Source: Eunapius fragilis
Taxonomy: Eukaryota > Porifera > Demospongiae > Spongillida > Spongillidae
Assembly (NCBI GenBank): GCA_963681505.1
Contig: OY811982.1
Coordinates: 7,443,772-7,507,771, forward strand
Length of the DNA stretch: 64,000 nucleotides
Direction of reading: 5' to 3'
The notes under the pieces were generated by a model, which was not told where the DNA came from, made no database searches, and saw only the letters and a program-made list of their open reading frames with translations. Position 1 is the stretch's first letter. Each line of letters starts with the position of its first letter. A program made the translations under genes and the position numbers. Shown here in pieces: positions 1 through 10,514 of the stretch.

Positions 1-2776
1 GTGACGTTTGACTTCCACGCCAGTGTCCAAACGAACTGAGTAAGACACTGGTCCAGCCTGAGCCACAATCACTCCAGGAATCCATTTGGCTGGAACTCGA
101 AAATTTTTTACATACACTGCATCCCCCACCAAGAATGACCGTGGTTTAACTCCCTGGTCATGTGCAGTCTTTTGACGCTCTTGGCTTCTATGAACTTGTG
201 TGGTGATATCAGGAACCAAGAGGTCTAGCAATGTTTTGGGACGCCGCCCCATGAGCAGCTGTGCTGGTGGTTGACCTGTCGTGGCATGAGGTGTGATTCT
301 GTATTGAGAAAGAAACCTGTTAATTCGGATTTCAAGGTCACCTTCTGTCTTTCTCATTGCTTCCTTGAACGTTTGGACCGCACGCTCCGCCAGCCCATTG
401 CTAGAGGGGTGATAAGGGGCACACCGTATGTGCCTGATGCCATTATGCTTCATGAAGCATCCAAATTCTGCAGAAGAGAAAGCTGTGCCATTATCAGACA
501 CCACAATTTCAGGCAATCCATGGGTAGCAAACAGGTGTCTCAACTCTTTGATTGTCTGCTGTGAACCTGTCGAGGCTACTGGAACCACTTCACGCCACTT
601 AGAGTAAGCATCAACCACAATCAGAAATATTTTTCCCAGAAAGGGGCCAGCATGATCAATGTGGAGGCGTGACCATGGCTTAGAAGGCCACTCCCATGGG
701 TGCAATGGAGCCTTAGGTGGAGACTTCCTGTTTGCTTGACAGGCTTCACACTCATTCACCTTTGACTCCAACTCTGAGTCCATTCCAGGCCACCAAACCA
801 CTCCTCTGGCCAAAGCCTTCATTCTTGTGATGCCAGGATGCCCTTCATGCAATAACTGCAACACATGTGCACGTCCTGCCGGAGGAATCACCACCCTATT
901 ACCCCACATCACACAGCCATCCTGCACACTGAGTTCCATAGCCCTTTGCTGATATGTTCTTAACTCACTGCAAAGGTTGGCATCTCCTGGCCAACCACCA
1001 AGGACCAATCCTTTAACCCGAGCCAATATAGGATCCTTAGCTGTCCAAGCTCTGATAGAGGTTACGGTCACAGGACAGTCCTCATTCGAGAGTGCCCCAA
1101 GTGTCAACACCAATTCTCCAGGCAACAAGACCTCCTTTGGGGCTTCTTCTACTGGAAGCCTACTAAGACCATCAGCATTGCTTTGTTCCTTTGCTGATCT
1201 ATACACAATACGGTAGTTGTAGGCACTCAGTATCAATGCCCATCTCTGAATTCTGGCTGATGCCATGGCAGGAACAGGTCGAGACTCAGAGAACAGATAT
1301 TGGAGAGGTTTGTGATCAGAGTATACAATGAAGTACCTACCCAACAAAAACTGGTGAAATCTTTTTACTCCATAAATTATCGCCAGGCCCTCTTTCTCTA
1401 TTTGGGAATATTTCTTTTCTGCCGGGGCCAATGAGCGGGAAGCAAATGCAATTGGCCTCTCTGAACCATCTTCAAACTGGTGAGCCAACACTGCTCCTAA
1501 TCCATAGGGTGATGCATCACATGACAGCACTAGCCTTTTGTCTGGATCAAAATGAGTCAAGACACATGTTGACGTAAGTTGTGACTTAGCTTTTGCAAAG
1601 GCCCTTTCTTGTTGTTGTCCCCAATACCATGGTTCATGCTTCCGTAGCAGCTGGTGGAGAGGGGCTAGAGTGTCGGCCAGCTTGTGCAGGAACTTCCCAT
1701 AGTAGTTCACTAGCCCTAGAAATGAACGTAACTGAGAAACATTCTGAGGTACAGGGGCATCCAATACAGCACGCTTCTTGTCTTCTGCTGGGCAAATTCC
1801 CTCTGCTGAAATGTGATGACCTAAGTACTGGATAGAAGGTAACATGAAGAGACATTTAGACCTCCTTAACCTTATCCCAGCATTTTCCAACTTAGCCATA
1901 ACCATCTCTAGTAACTGCAGGTGCTCTGCCTCTGACGATCCTGCCACCAAGATGTCATCCAGGTACACCAGTACTGCTGGAATTCCCTGCAGGATGTTTT
2001 CCATTGTATGTTGGAATATGGCAGGAGCTGAAGCCACACCAAAAGGTAATCTGTTATATTGGAACAAGCCTTTGTGTGTAGAGATTGTAACATATTTTTT
2101 TGATTCTTGTTCCAGCTCTATCTGCAAGTAAGCATTAGCAAGGTCTAGCTTTGTAAACACCTTCCCTTTTCCTAGGGATGATATCAAGTCTTCAATGCGC
2201 GGCAATGGATATTTCTCCAGATTTGCAACTCGATTTACAGTCAACTTATAATCTCCACACAGACGAATGCTACCATCTCCTTTGACCACTGGAACCACAG
2301 GAGCTGCCCAATCAGAGTGAGTCACGGGTTCAATAATTCCTGCTGCCTCCAATCTTTTTAGCTCTTCCTCCACTCTAGCTCGCAAAGCATATGGTACTGG
2401 TCTTGGTTTGAAAAACAATGGCCTGGCCTTGGGATCCACATGAATCTTAACTTTCACTCCTTTGATTCGACCCAGCTCCTCCTTGAACAAGACTGCATGT
2501 TTGTCCAATAATGATTGAAGGCTGCCATCAACACTAGACCTGAGCACAGAAAAGTTATGCTGTAACACACTTATCCAATCCCTTCCCATCAAAGAGGGAC
2601 CATTTCCCACCACTACCAGTAAATTCAATTTAGCCTTTTTGTCCCGAAACTGCACATCCACCTTAATTTCCCCACGAATGTTCAGTCTTTCCCCTGAGTA
2701 GGTACGAAGCAGCACATTAGTGGTCAAAAGGGAGGGGCGTGCCTCCCCGACCCACGCATTTTTATACGTTCTTTCG

Positions 2777-3691
2777 CTAATAACCGAAGCTGCATGCTGC
2801 TGCTCCAGTATCTATCTCCATTTCAATTGTGACATTGTTAATCTTTACTGGAGCTCTGAGAGGGTCTGGTGAACGGAAAGTATACAAGGTGTCTGTTTGC
2901 AGGAGCTCTGGAGAATCTTGTTTCCTCTCCCTTGACCGTGGGACCCTCCGAGTACTCGATGCCGCCGACGCCGGATATCTGTCCTCCCGAATCTGCCTAC
3001 ATGCCCGAGCAATGTGCCCTCGTTTCCCACAATTGTTGCAGTCTACCGACTTGAAACGACACTCAGAAGCAAGGTGATTACCATGGCAACGGAAACAATT
3101 ACTAGTAGCCATTGTTCTTTCCTGCCCTTTCTTGTTCATGACGTGTACCTCCATTGTCTCGGGTCGTTGCAGGTCTTTGGCATTCTGCTCTGATAGTTCT
3201 GCCGTCTGTGCTATTTCAAAAGCCTTAGCAAAGGTAAGATTAGATTCCGCGAGTAGCCTTTGCTGAAGCTTCTGGTTCCGGAGACCGCACACCAACCTGT
3301 CCCTCAGCATGACGTCTAAAGTATCCCCAAACTCACACAATTCCGATAGCTTCCTTAGCTCGGCCACAAACTGGGATACACTTTCCGAGTCCTGTTGAGA
3401 ACGACAAAAAAACTTAAAGCGTTGTACAATACTAGACGGTGCCGGCAACAAGTGGTCATGGACCAACTTGACAATTTCGCTGAAGGACCTTTCCGTGGGC
3501 TTGGCAGGAAACACCAGACTTCGGATAAGCTGGTAAGTACCCCCACCGCATGCACTAAGCAAGACTGCGCGTTGCTTAGCAGGGTCTGAAATGCCATTGG
3601 CAACAAAGAATTGCGCTAACCGTTCACAATAGTATGTCCAGTTGTCTGTATCTCTGTTAAAGGGTTCCACAGTGCCAATTGGGGCCGCCAT
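2777..3691 (-). CDS. Gag-like frame of the Ty3/gypsy fossil
   Basis: A 304-residue frame begins MAAPIGTVEPF. It has a helical retrotransposon gag region (residues about 20-170) followed by two zinc knuckles, CFRCHGNHLASEC (a CCHC variant) and CNNCGKRGHIARAC, and then runs into the protease start (EIDTGAAA). In the family this polyprotein packages the RNA and leads into pol. It is part of a broken element. Confidence 0.85.
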   Translation of the reverse strand: MAAPIGTVEPFNRDTDNWTYYCERLAQFFVANGISDPAKQRAVLLSACGGGTYQLIRSLVFPAKPTERSFSEIVKLVHDHLLPAPSSIVQRFKFFCRSQQDSESVSQFVAELRKLSELCEFGDTLDVMLRDRLVCGLRNQKLQQRLLAESNLTFAKAFEIAQTAELSEQNAKDLQRPETMEVHVMNKKGQERTMATSNCFRCHGNHLASECRFKSVDCNNCGKRGHIARACRQIREDRYPASAASSTRRVPRSRERKQDSPELLQTDTLYTFRSPDPLRAPVKINNVTIEMEIDTGAAACSFGY

Positions 3692-3718
3692 CGCTATTCC
3701 AGTTCACCTCGTCGCCAA

Positions 3719-4065
3719 TGTAGTAGCCGTAGCACGCGCGGCGCTGACTATCGTGCACAGAATTGTCAGAGATAGCAAACACACAATAGCAGTACACACT
3801 CACAAACACGATACATAAATCATACAACAGCCTGACGCCAGTCCAGCTGATATCCGTGTACGACTCCGTAAGGAACTGCGCACTTGAGATTATTACGTCT
3901 TTATATACGGAGGACTAGGTACCGCGCCCCTGCTCCAGCAGTATGACATCATTATCACATGATGTAACTCGTTCACTACAGCGAGCAATACCGTGATTTA
4001 CATATTTTATACCATGATTTCATCCTGTCCCTATGTTGGATATCGAATAATTACTCGTTCCCACA
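3719..4065 (-). repeat. 5' LTR of the Ty3/gypsy fossil
   Basis: On the minus strand the segment begins TGTGGGAACG and ends CTACTACA, directly before a candidate primer-binding region starting TTGGCGACGAGG and 34 bases before the gag ATG. A TATATAAAG box sits inside it near 3900. The outer boundary (4065) rests only on the TG...CA rule, because the partner LTR is outside the window. Confidence 0.6.
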
Positions 4066-4654
4066 GCAGTTGTAATGGTAATAATTCATAATAAACTTGC
4101 CTGGCAAATAAACAATTAAAATAGACAGGTGCAGAAGGGTACGCAAATACATATACATACATGTTAAATGTTTCGAGTTATTGACGAGATCATGGCAGCA
4201 GTCTCTTAACGTCCACGTTACATTATGTCTGGGACACAACCATCCTAGCCTAGATATCTGGAGCACCAATAAAGGGACACTAAAACACACACACATGCTG
4301 AATGTTTTGCTCTACCTGAGAATAAGAATGCACTTTTCATAATGTGCTAGATCCCGCCGCCTGCACAAAGCTGGAGAGGCCTACATTTTTGGTGGGATCG
4401 TCTTGCCGAATCATGAACTGTGGGTTCGTGCACGGATGAATAGGGTTAAACAAAAAATTCAACACGACCCCTACCTTTTACACCATGCAAGCGTTCTGGT
4501 ACTCCACTTTATCAAACTCCGCACTTCATTCAATTCAATCCTGCCTAGTGACGCTGGTTTGCTGCGTAAAAGACAATGGCATTGTAAAATCGGAGAAGCA
4601 AACTGGTTAAGTTTTCTTCAATTGAGTTGACACAACTATGGACAACCAAAGTAA
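4066..4654. other. Unique spacer between the two LTR fossils
   Basis: About 590 bases between the gypsy LTR and the copia insertion. It has open frames of up to 81 codons with no recognisable domain and no convincing splice signals. The right end, AGTAA at 4650-4654, is the target site duplicated by the copia element. Confidence 0.6.
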
Positions 4655-4861
4655 TGTTAGAAAACTGTGTTTCATACATGCACTTTTGTCGACAGTTCCT
4701 ACTTACTCCCTGTATTCATTATCTAATATTATGTAACCTTTTTGAACTTTCTCTAGCTGCAGGTGATTGTTGTTTTTGTACCTGACCTTTTGTATTCTAT
4801 TGAGAGAGCATTCGATTAAAACGTTATTAGCACGTACGACTTATATAGTGGTTTTTCAACA
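4655..4861 (+). repeat. 5' LTR of the copia element
   Basis: 207 bases starting TGTTAGAAAAC and ending TTTTTCAACA, read as identical to 8827-9033. It contains a TATATAG stretch at about 4842-4848, a possible promoter box. Confidence 0.95.
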
Positions 4862-4875
4862 GGTTATGGGCCCAG
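4862..4875 (+). promoter_or_regulatory. Candidate primer-binding site (initiator tRNA-Met anticodon arm)
   Basis: GGTTATGGGCCCAG follows the LTR with no gap. It is complementary to the anticodon arm of eukaryotic initiator tRNA-Met (CTGGGCCCATAACC), not to a tRNA 3' end. Priming by a 5' half of this tRNA is known for Drosophila copia. The assignment here is from memory of the tRNA sequence. Confidence 0.75.
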
Positions 4876-4927
4876 GCTTGTTCCATATAGTAGAGCTTTG
4901 TTTAAACTGATTAGTGTGACCTGTGAA

Positions 4928-7900
4928 ATGGCGGAGTCAATGAGACTAGCCGCTGTTGTTCCCCTCAACGGAAAGAACTATCCTACTTGGAAGATTCAGT
5001 GTCGAATGGCGCTTATGAAAGAAGGTCTGTGGAGTATCGTGAGTGAGGAGGAGACTGAACCTCAGAGTGGAAGGACTGAGATTGCAAAATTTAGATCGAG
5101 AAGGGACAAAGCACTAGCAACAATCGTCCTATCAGTAGACATAGCTCTGCTGTATCTCATCGGTAACTCAGAACACCCTGCCGCTGTATGGAAAAAATTG
5201 GCTGACCAATTTGAGAAGAAAACATGAGCTACAAGACTGGATCTCCGCCGAAAACTACACTCAATGAGATTGAAGGAGGGAAACTCGGCTCAAGAGCATA
5301 TAAAGAATATGACGGAACTTTTTGATGCTCTTACTGTTGCAGGTGAGACTGTGTCAGATGAAGATTGTGTGGTTTATGTCTTAGCCAGCTTGCCCGACTC
5401 GTATAATGTCTTGGTGACTGCTTTAGAGGCTAATGCTGAAGTACCTAAGATTGAGGTTGTGACTGAACGTATTCTTCATCAAGAGAGAAAGACCAAAGAA
5501 AAGGAAACAGACTCAACCAATGAGAATGCAATGCCTTCGCATACAGTGTCTCGCAGGCCCAAGCCGAAGTGTTTTAACTGTGGAAAATTGGGGCACATCC
5601 AGCGTTACTGTAGGGCAAAAAGGGAAGATCAAGATTGGATCAAGGAGGATCAGAAGGAGAGAAAGGATTTTCATAAACAAAAGGTGACTGTTTCAGTAGA
5701 TAATGACTCCGACACAAATGGTGATGACTGTGGACTTGCAAATAGTGCTGATTGTGCGTTGCTTGTTATTGATGAGTCGATTATCGACTCGGGAGCTACA
5801 ACTCACATGTGTTCCAACAAGAAAGCATTTACCATCCTTTACCAGCTAGAAAGTCCAATCAAAGTGACTGTGGGAGATGGACCAGCTCTAACAGCTATTG
5901 GAAGAGGCGACGTAGTGCTAAACATGGAGTGCCCTAGTAGTGAGTCGGAATCCTGTACCCTGCATGATGTTCTGTATGTGCCTGAGCTTTCATACAATCT
6001 TGTAAGTGTAGCCAAAGTATCTCAAAAGGGCAAGATAGTAAAGTTCACTAGCAATGCATGCTACATTCTAGACAAGAAGCACAAGATGATAGCTAAGGCT
6101 CTTAAGGTGGAGAAACTCTACAGGTTCAAGTGCAAGCCCGTTCATGAGCATGCAGGTATTGCAACTAATTCTAAAGAAGACATTTGGCACAAACGATTTG
6201 GGCACCTAGGAGTGAGTAGCCTTCAGAGGCTATCACATGACAGGCTAGTTGATGGTTATGACTATGATGTGTCACAGCAACTAACTTTCTGTGAGACTTG
6301 CCCTCAAGGGAAGCAGCATCGTACCAAGTTTCCCTCAAGTGACTGGAGAGCAGGTGAACTCTTAGGCTTAGTCCACAGGGATGTGTGTGGGAAAATGAAT
6401 GAGAAATCTCTTGGTGGGGCTGAGTATTTCTTGTCCTTTATTGACGACAAGACCCGTTATGTGTGGGTCTACTTCTTACAAACCAAGGGTGAGGTTTATA
6501 AGAAATTTCTTGAATGGAAAGCCATGGTCGAACTAGCTACTGAAAAAAGGCTGAAGGCTATTCGCACAGACAATGGAGGTGAGTACACTTCTAGAAAGTT
6601 TCAGGAATACCTTAAGACAGAAGGAGTTCGTCACGAGCTCACGGTTCCAAAGAATCCAGAGCAGAATGGGGTAGCAGAGCGTATCAATTGAACACTCATA
6701 GAAACTGCCAGATCAATGCTTATTGACTCTCACTTACCACACTGAGGCTATATCAACAGCAGCTTATCTGCGTAATAGGAGTCCGACTAAAGCAGTTGCC
6801 GAGATGACACCGTATGAGGCTTGGACTGGAAAAAGGCCTCAGGTTGATGGGCTTCGAGTGTTTGGATGTCAAGCATTTGTGCACATACCCAAAGATGAAA
6901 GAAAGAAGCTAGACTCTAAGTCCAGGAGGTGCATTTTTTTGGGATATGGAGTAACTACAAAGGGATACCGTTTGTACGATCCTATGAAGAAGAAAGTATG
7001 TTATAGCAGGGATGTCATTTTCATGGAAGACAAGTATAATCAACTTAAACCTGAAGAAGAAGCAGAGAGACGTGTATACTTAGAGTACAGTGATGAGCCT
7101 GATGAAACAGCTGACAACCCGGAACCTATACATCAGTCTACAATAGATTACAGTGATGAGTCTGATGAAGCAGCTGATAATCCAGAACTTGCTCCCTTAC
7201 GTCGATCTACACGAAAGCGAAGATCACCTGACTACTATGGTCACCAGTGTAACCTGTCGATCACTGAAGAGCCAAAGTGTGCTGAAGACGCTCCGAAAGA
7301 GAAGAAATGGCGTTATGCCATGAAAGCAGAGATTAATTCACTCCATCAGCACAATGTCTGGGACCTAGTTGAGTGTCCAAAGGGATGCAAGCCTGTTGGC
7401 AGCAAATGGGTTTTTAAAGTCAAGACAAATGCTGACGGCTCGACTGAGCGATTCAAAGCCCGTCTATTAGCGCAAGGGTACACACAGAAAGAGGGACTTG
7501 ATTATGATGAGACTTTCAGCCCTGTGGTGCGTTCAGAATCAATTCGCTCAGTGATCTCACTTGCATGCAAGGAAGGCTTGAAACTGCACCAGATGGATGT
7601 TACCACAGCTTTCCTTAATGGTGAGCTAGATCAAGTGATCTACATGAAGCAGCCAGAAGGTTTTGCTGCAGATGGTCAGGAGCACCTTGTTTGTCGATTG
7701 AAGAAGAGTTTGTATGGGCTCAAACAGTCATCAAGATGCTGGAACCAAGTTCTGGATGCACAGCTAAAAGGGATGGGTTTCCAGCAGAGTCAAAGTGATC
7801 CATGTGTTTATACCTCCAAGAAAGATGGTTTGTTTATCATAGCTGTTTATGTTGATGACATCTTGCTGTGTGCAAAATCTGAAAAAACCATTGCACAAGT

Positions 7901-8819
7901 CAAACAAGATCTTGAAAAATATTTTCAGCTTAAAGATATGGGAGAACTCCACTATTTTCTTGGAATTAATGTCAAGCGGAACTATGAGACAGGAAAAATG
8001 TGGATTGGACAACCAGAATATACCAAGGCTGTGCTAAAAAATTTTGGCATGGAGAAGTGCAAACCAGCTAATACACCAGTCACATCTGGAACGAAACTGC
8101 TGAAAGCCACTGATGAATTTAAACGAGTAGATTCTAAACTTTACCAATCAGCAGTTGGCTGTCTATTGTATTTGTCTGGATGGACTAGACCAGATATTGC
8201 GTACTCAGTCGGCAATGTTGCCAGATTCTGTTCAGATCCCACGGAAGAACACTGGACTGCTGTTAAGCGTATTTTTCGCTATCTGCAAGGAACTGCAAAT
8301 TATGGACTGGAGTACTCGAAACAGAATGGTGATGGAAATCTAGTTGGATTCTCAGATGCTGATTGGGCTGGTGACCCAAATGATCGAAAATCCACTTCAG
8401 GGTACATCTTTGTAATGAATGGGGGTGCGATAAGCTGGAAAAGTAGAAAGCAGACATGTGTCGCCCTCTCAACAGCAGAAGCAGAATATGTAGCTCTTGC
8501 CAGTGCTGCCAAGGAGACTGCCTGGATAAGACAACTATTGAATGATCTACACCATCAACAGGATGACCCAACAATTCTCTATGAGGACAACCAGGCAGCT
8601 GTTGCCATTTCCAAGAACTCTCAATTGCACACCAAAATGAAGCACATAGACATTCGTTATCATTATGTTCGAGAAAAGGCTCTGGATAAAACTATCGATG
8701 TACAGTACTGTCCGACCAACGATATGGTAGCAGATATCCTGACTAAAGGTCTGACACTTGACAAATTTCTGAAATTTCGTGAATTATCAGGTATTAAGGA
8801 CCTGTCTGACTTCAACTGA
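4928..8819 (+). CDS. Gag-pol coding region of the copia element (broken)
   Basis: The coding region starts at ATG 4928 (MAESMRLAAVV) and ends with a stop just before the purine tract and the 3' LTR. It carries a copia-type gag (residues about 1-200), a CCHC knuckle, protease, integrase core with the RTDNGGEY motif, RT with FKARLLAQGYTQ and YVDDILL, and a C-terminal RNase H. Length and order are those of intact Ty1/copia polyproteins. It looks nearly whole, with about two breaks. Confidence 0.9.
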
Positions 8820-8826
8820 GAAGGAG

Positions 8827-9033
8827 TGTTAGAAAACTGTGTTTCATACATGCACTTTTGTCGACAGTTCCTACTTACTCCCTGTATTCATTATCTAATA
8901 TTATGTAACCTTTTTGAACTTTCTCTAGCTGCAGGTGATTGTTGTTTTTGTACCTGACCTTTTGTATTCTATTGAGAGAGCATTCGATTAAAACGTTATT
9001 AGCACGTACGACTTATATAGTGGTTTTTCAACA
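8827..9033 (+). repeat. 3' LTR of the copia element
   Basis: Identical by eye to 4655-4861. It is preceded by the purine tract GAGAAGGAG (8818-8826), which overlaps the pol stop codon, and followed by the AGTAA target duplication. Confidence 0.95.
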
Positions 9034-9231
9034 AGTAATTGCAAAACGTATCACATGGGGTAAAACAAAACCATTTCATGCCTTGTCTGAGTTGTTTGTT
9101 TTCAGAGCCTTGATAGAGTGCATATCGAGTGCAACATGTACCCTTTTTAGTTTATACGATGAATGCCACTTATGGGACACCAGCAGCGAGCGTGTAGAAT
9201 GCTTCCCTCCAGAGGCCTGCAACAAATCAGT

Positions 9232-9499
9232 ATATGGGACAGTGTCCAGCAAAATCACCCTTCTGGGTAGTCTTTCAAGTTTTCAAATTTTTTGATTCTC
9301 CGTGAACTCCAAAGAGCTTCTACATGTACCAAATGGTCCTTATGCATCCTAAATTGGACTATCCATCATAAAGGTATTAGGCACCAAATTTATACTTAGG
9401 CATACATTTCAATGCGAGCGATCGATACTTTTGTTTTGCTTGTCTTGGAAAATTTGAAAAAGTATCACAAGAGTGAATTTGCTGGACACTGTTCCATAT
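9232..9499. mobile_element. Short MITE-like element with 27-base terminal inverted repeats
   Basis: The ends are inverted copies, ATATGGGACAGTGTCCAGCA on the left and its near complement (two mismatches in 27) on the right, enclosing about 215 non-coding bases. A second copy of the left end lies inverted at about 39226-39312. No transposase is present and the target duplication was not resolved. Superfamily unknown. Confidence 0.55.
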
Positions 9500-9853
9500 T
9501 TCTTACCATCAAATTGTAATTTCAATGGGGTATCTTTAAAAAGCACATCTCTAAACCATCACTCTCTTCATTGTGCATACCCCTGGAGACGCAGTGCAAT
9601 AAGGTCACCACCTCCTGGCGGAAATATAAAATATTACAAAACATTTATATTACATTGACAAGATTATGTAGGGCCCTGTAAAATCAGTTACCCGATGGTC
9701 TCATTAAAATCATATGCAATCAGACACCTGAATTGCTGTGCATGCCATCTCCTTTATCCCTATCTCCGTGCAGTGAGAAAAATAAAGAAGTTGCATTCAA
9801 AAGGCATTAACAGATCCAGAGGACTTACTAATTCTATGCACATGCATGTAAAG

Positions 9854-9958
9854 TCGTTTGGAATTGCTTCCATATACAATATGTATTTCTGCAGTGCCTC
9901 TTTACAGTAAAGAGGCACTGCAGAAATACATATTGTATATGGAAGCAATTCCAAACGA
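9854..9958. repeat. Perfect palindrome, 52-base arms, 1-base spacer
   Basis: Bases 9854-9905 and 9907-9958 are exact reverse complements around the single A at 9906; symmetry stops on both sides (9853 and 9959 do not pair). No mismatches were found. It could be a recent fold-back event, a cruciform or hairpin element, or a read fold-back artefact. Confidence 0.95.
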
Positions 9959-10494
9959 AGCAGCAATTAAATTTAAAACCACTTCTAAGCCATACAACTG
10001 CTTATGACTTTGCAATACTGAGATGATGGCATTGCATACAGGTTGTAAATAGGCAAAGGTCTAGCAGATAAAGGGCCTAGCACTGAGATGGAGGTGCAGA
10101 GGTGTCATGTCCACATAGGATTGGTCCTCATACATCCTTCACACAGCTTATAAATTTATTGATGGTCAAGGGCTTTATCAATGAAGGTACACACACTAAA
10201 AAGTACAACGGCTCAGTTATTCTGCTTTAGTGTTGAATTTAAAGATTCAATTTCCATGTGGTGAGTGCTCTACCTACATACCATGCACCCTATAATAGTC
10301 ACACCACCCTAGCTATACTCTGGACTGGGAATGAGAATAGTGTGTCAAGTTTGTTAAACGTAGATATCGAATCACGTTCCAATGCACTTTGTACCACATA
10401 TAAGCAAGCCACACATGTGCTGCATCACTGCATAGCTGCATGAGGTGCGACACTACTCGAGAGCAAACCCGGTTTTCTACATAGTCAGGAATGA

Positions 10495-10514
10495 GGGGGG
10501 GGGGGGGGGGGGGG
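10495..10514. repeat. Poly-G tract
   Basis: About 20 consecutive G, flanked by gene-free DNA. Similar tracts occur near 14790, 15690, 38050, 38560, 39465, 40975, 52738 and 53358. On either strand these could form G-quadruplexes. Confidence 0.9.

Larger units (their letters stand above)
1..4065 (-). mobile_element. Ty3/gypsy LTR retrotransposon fossil, cut by window edge
   Basis: Reading the minus strand from 4065 down gives an LTR, a gag-like frame with two zinc knuckles, an aspartic protease start (DTGA), reverse transcriptase (about 2460-1560), RNase H (about 1500-1180) and integrase with its C-terminal part at the left edge (about 960-1). The order protease-RT-RNase H-integrase is that of Ty3/gypsy elements (family knowledge). 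The 3' LTR lies outside the window, so age by LTR divergence cannot be judged. The element is broken, with several breaks in pol while gag is open. It is treated as a fossil. Confidence 0.9.
4655..9033 (+). mobile_element. Ty1/copia LTR retrotransposon, young
   Basis: A 4379-base element flanked by AGTAA (4650-4654 and 9034-9038). Its two 207-base LTRs read as identical, which implies a very recent insertion. Inside lie a gag-like N-terminus, a CCHC knuckle (CFNCGKLGHIQRYC, near 5570), a protease DSGA motif (near 5786), integrase (about 6180-6690), reverse transcriptase with YVDDILL (near 7850) and RNase H (about 8330-8750). The order integrase before RT defines Ty1/copia. The coding region appears to carry about two breaks despite the identical LTRs. 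Treated as a fossil. Confidence 0.95.
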
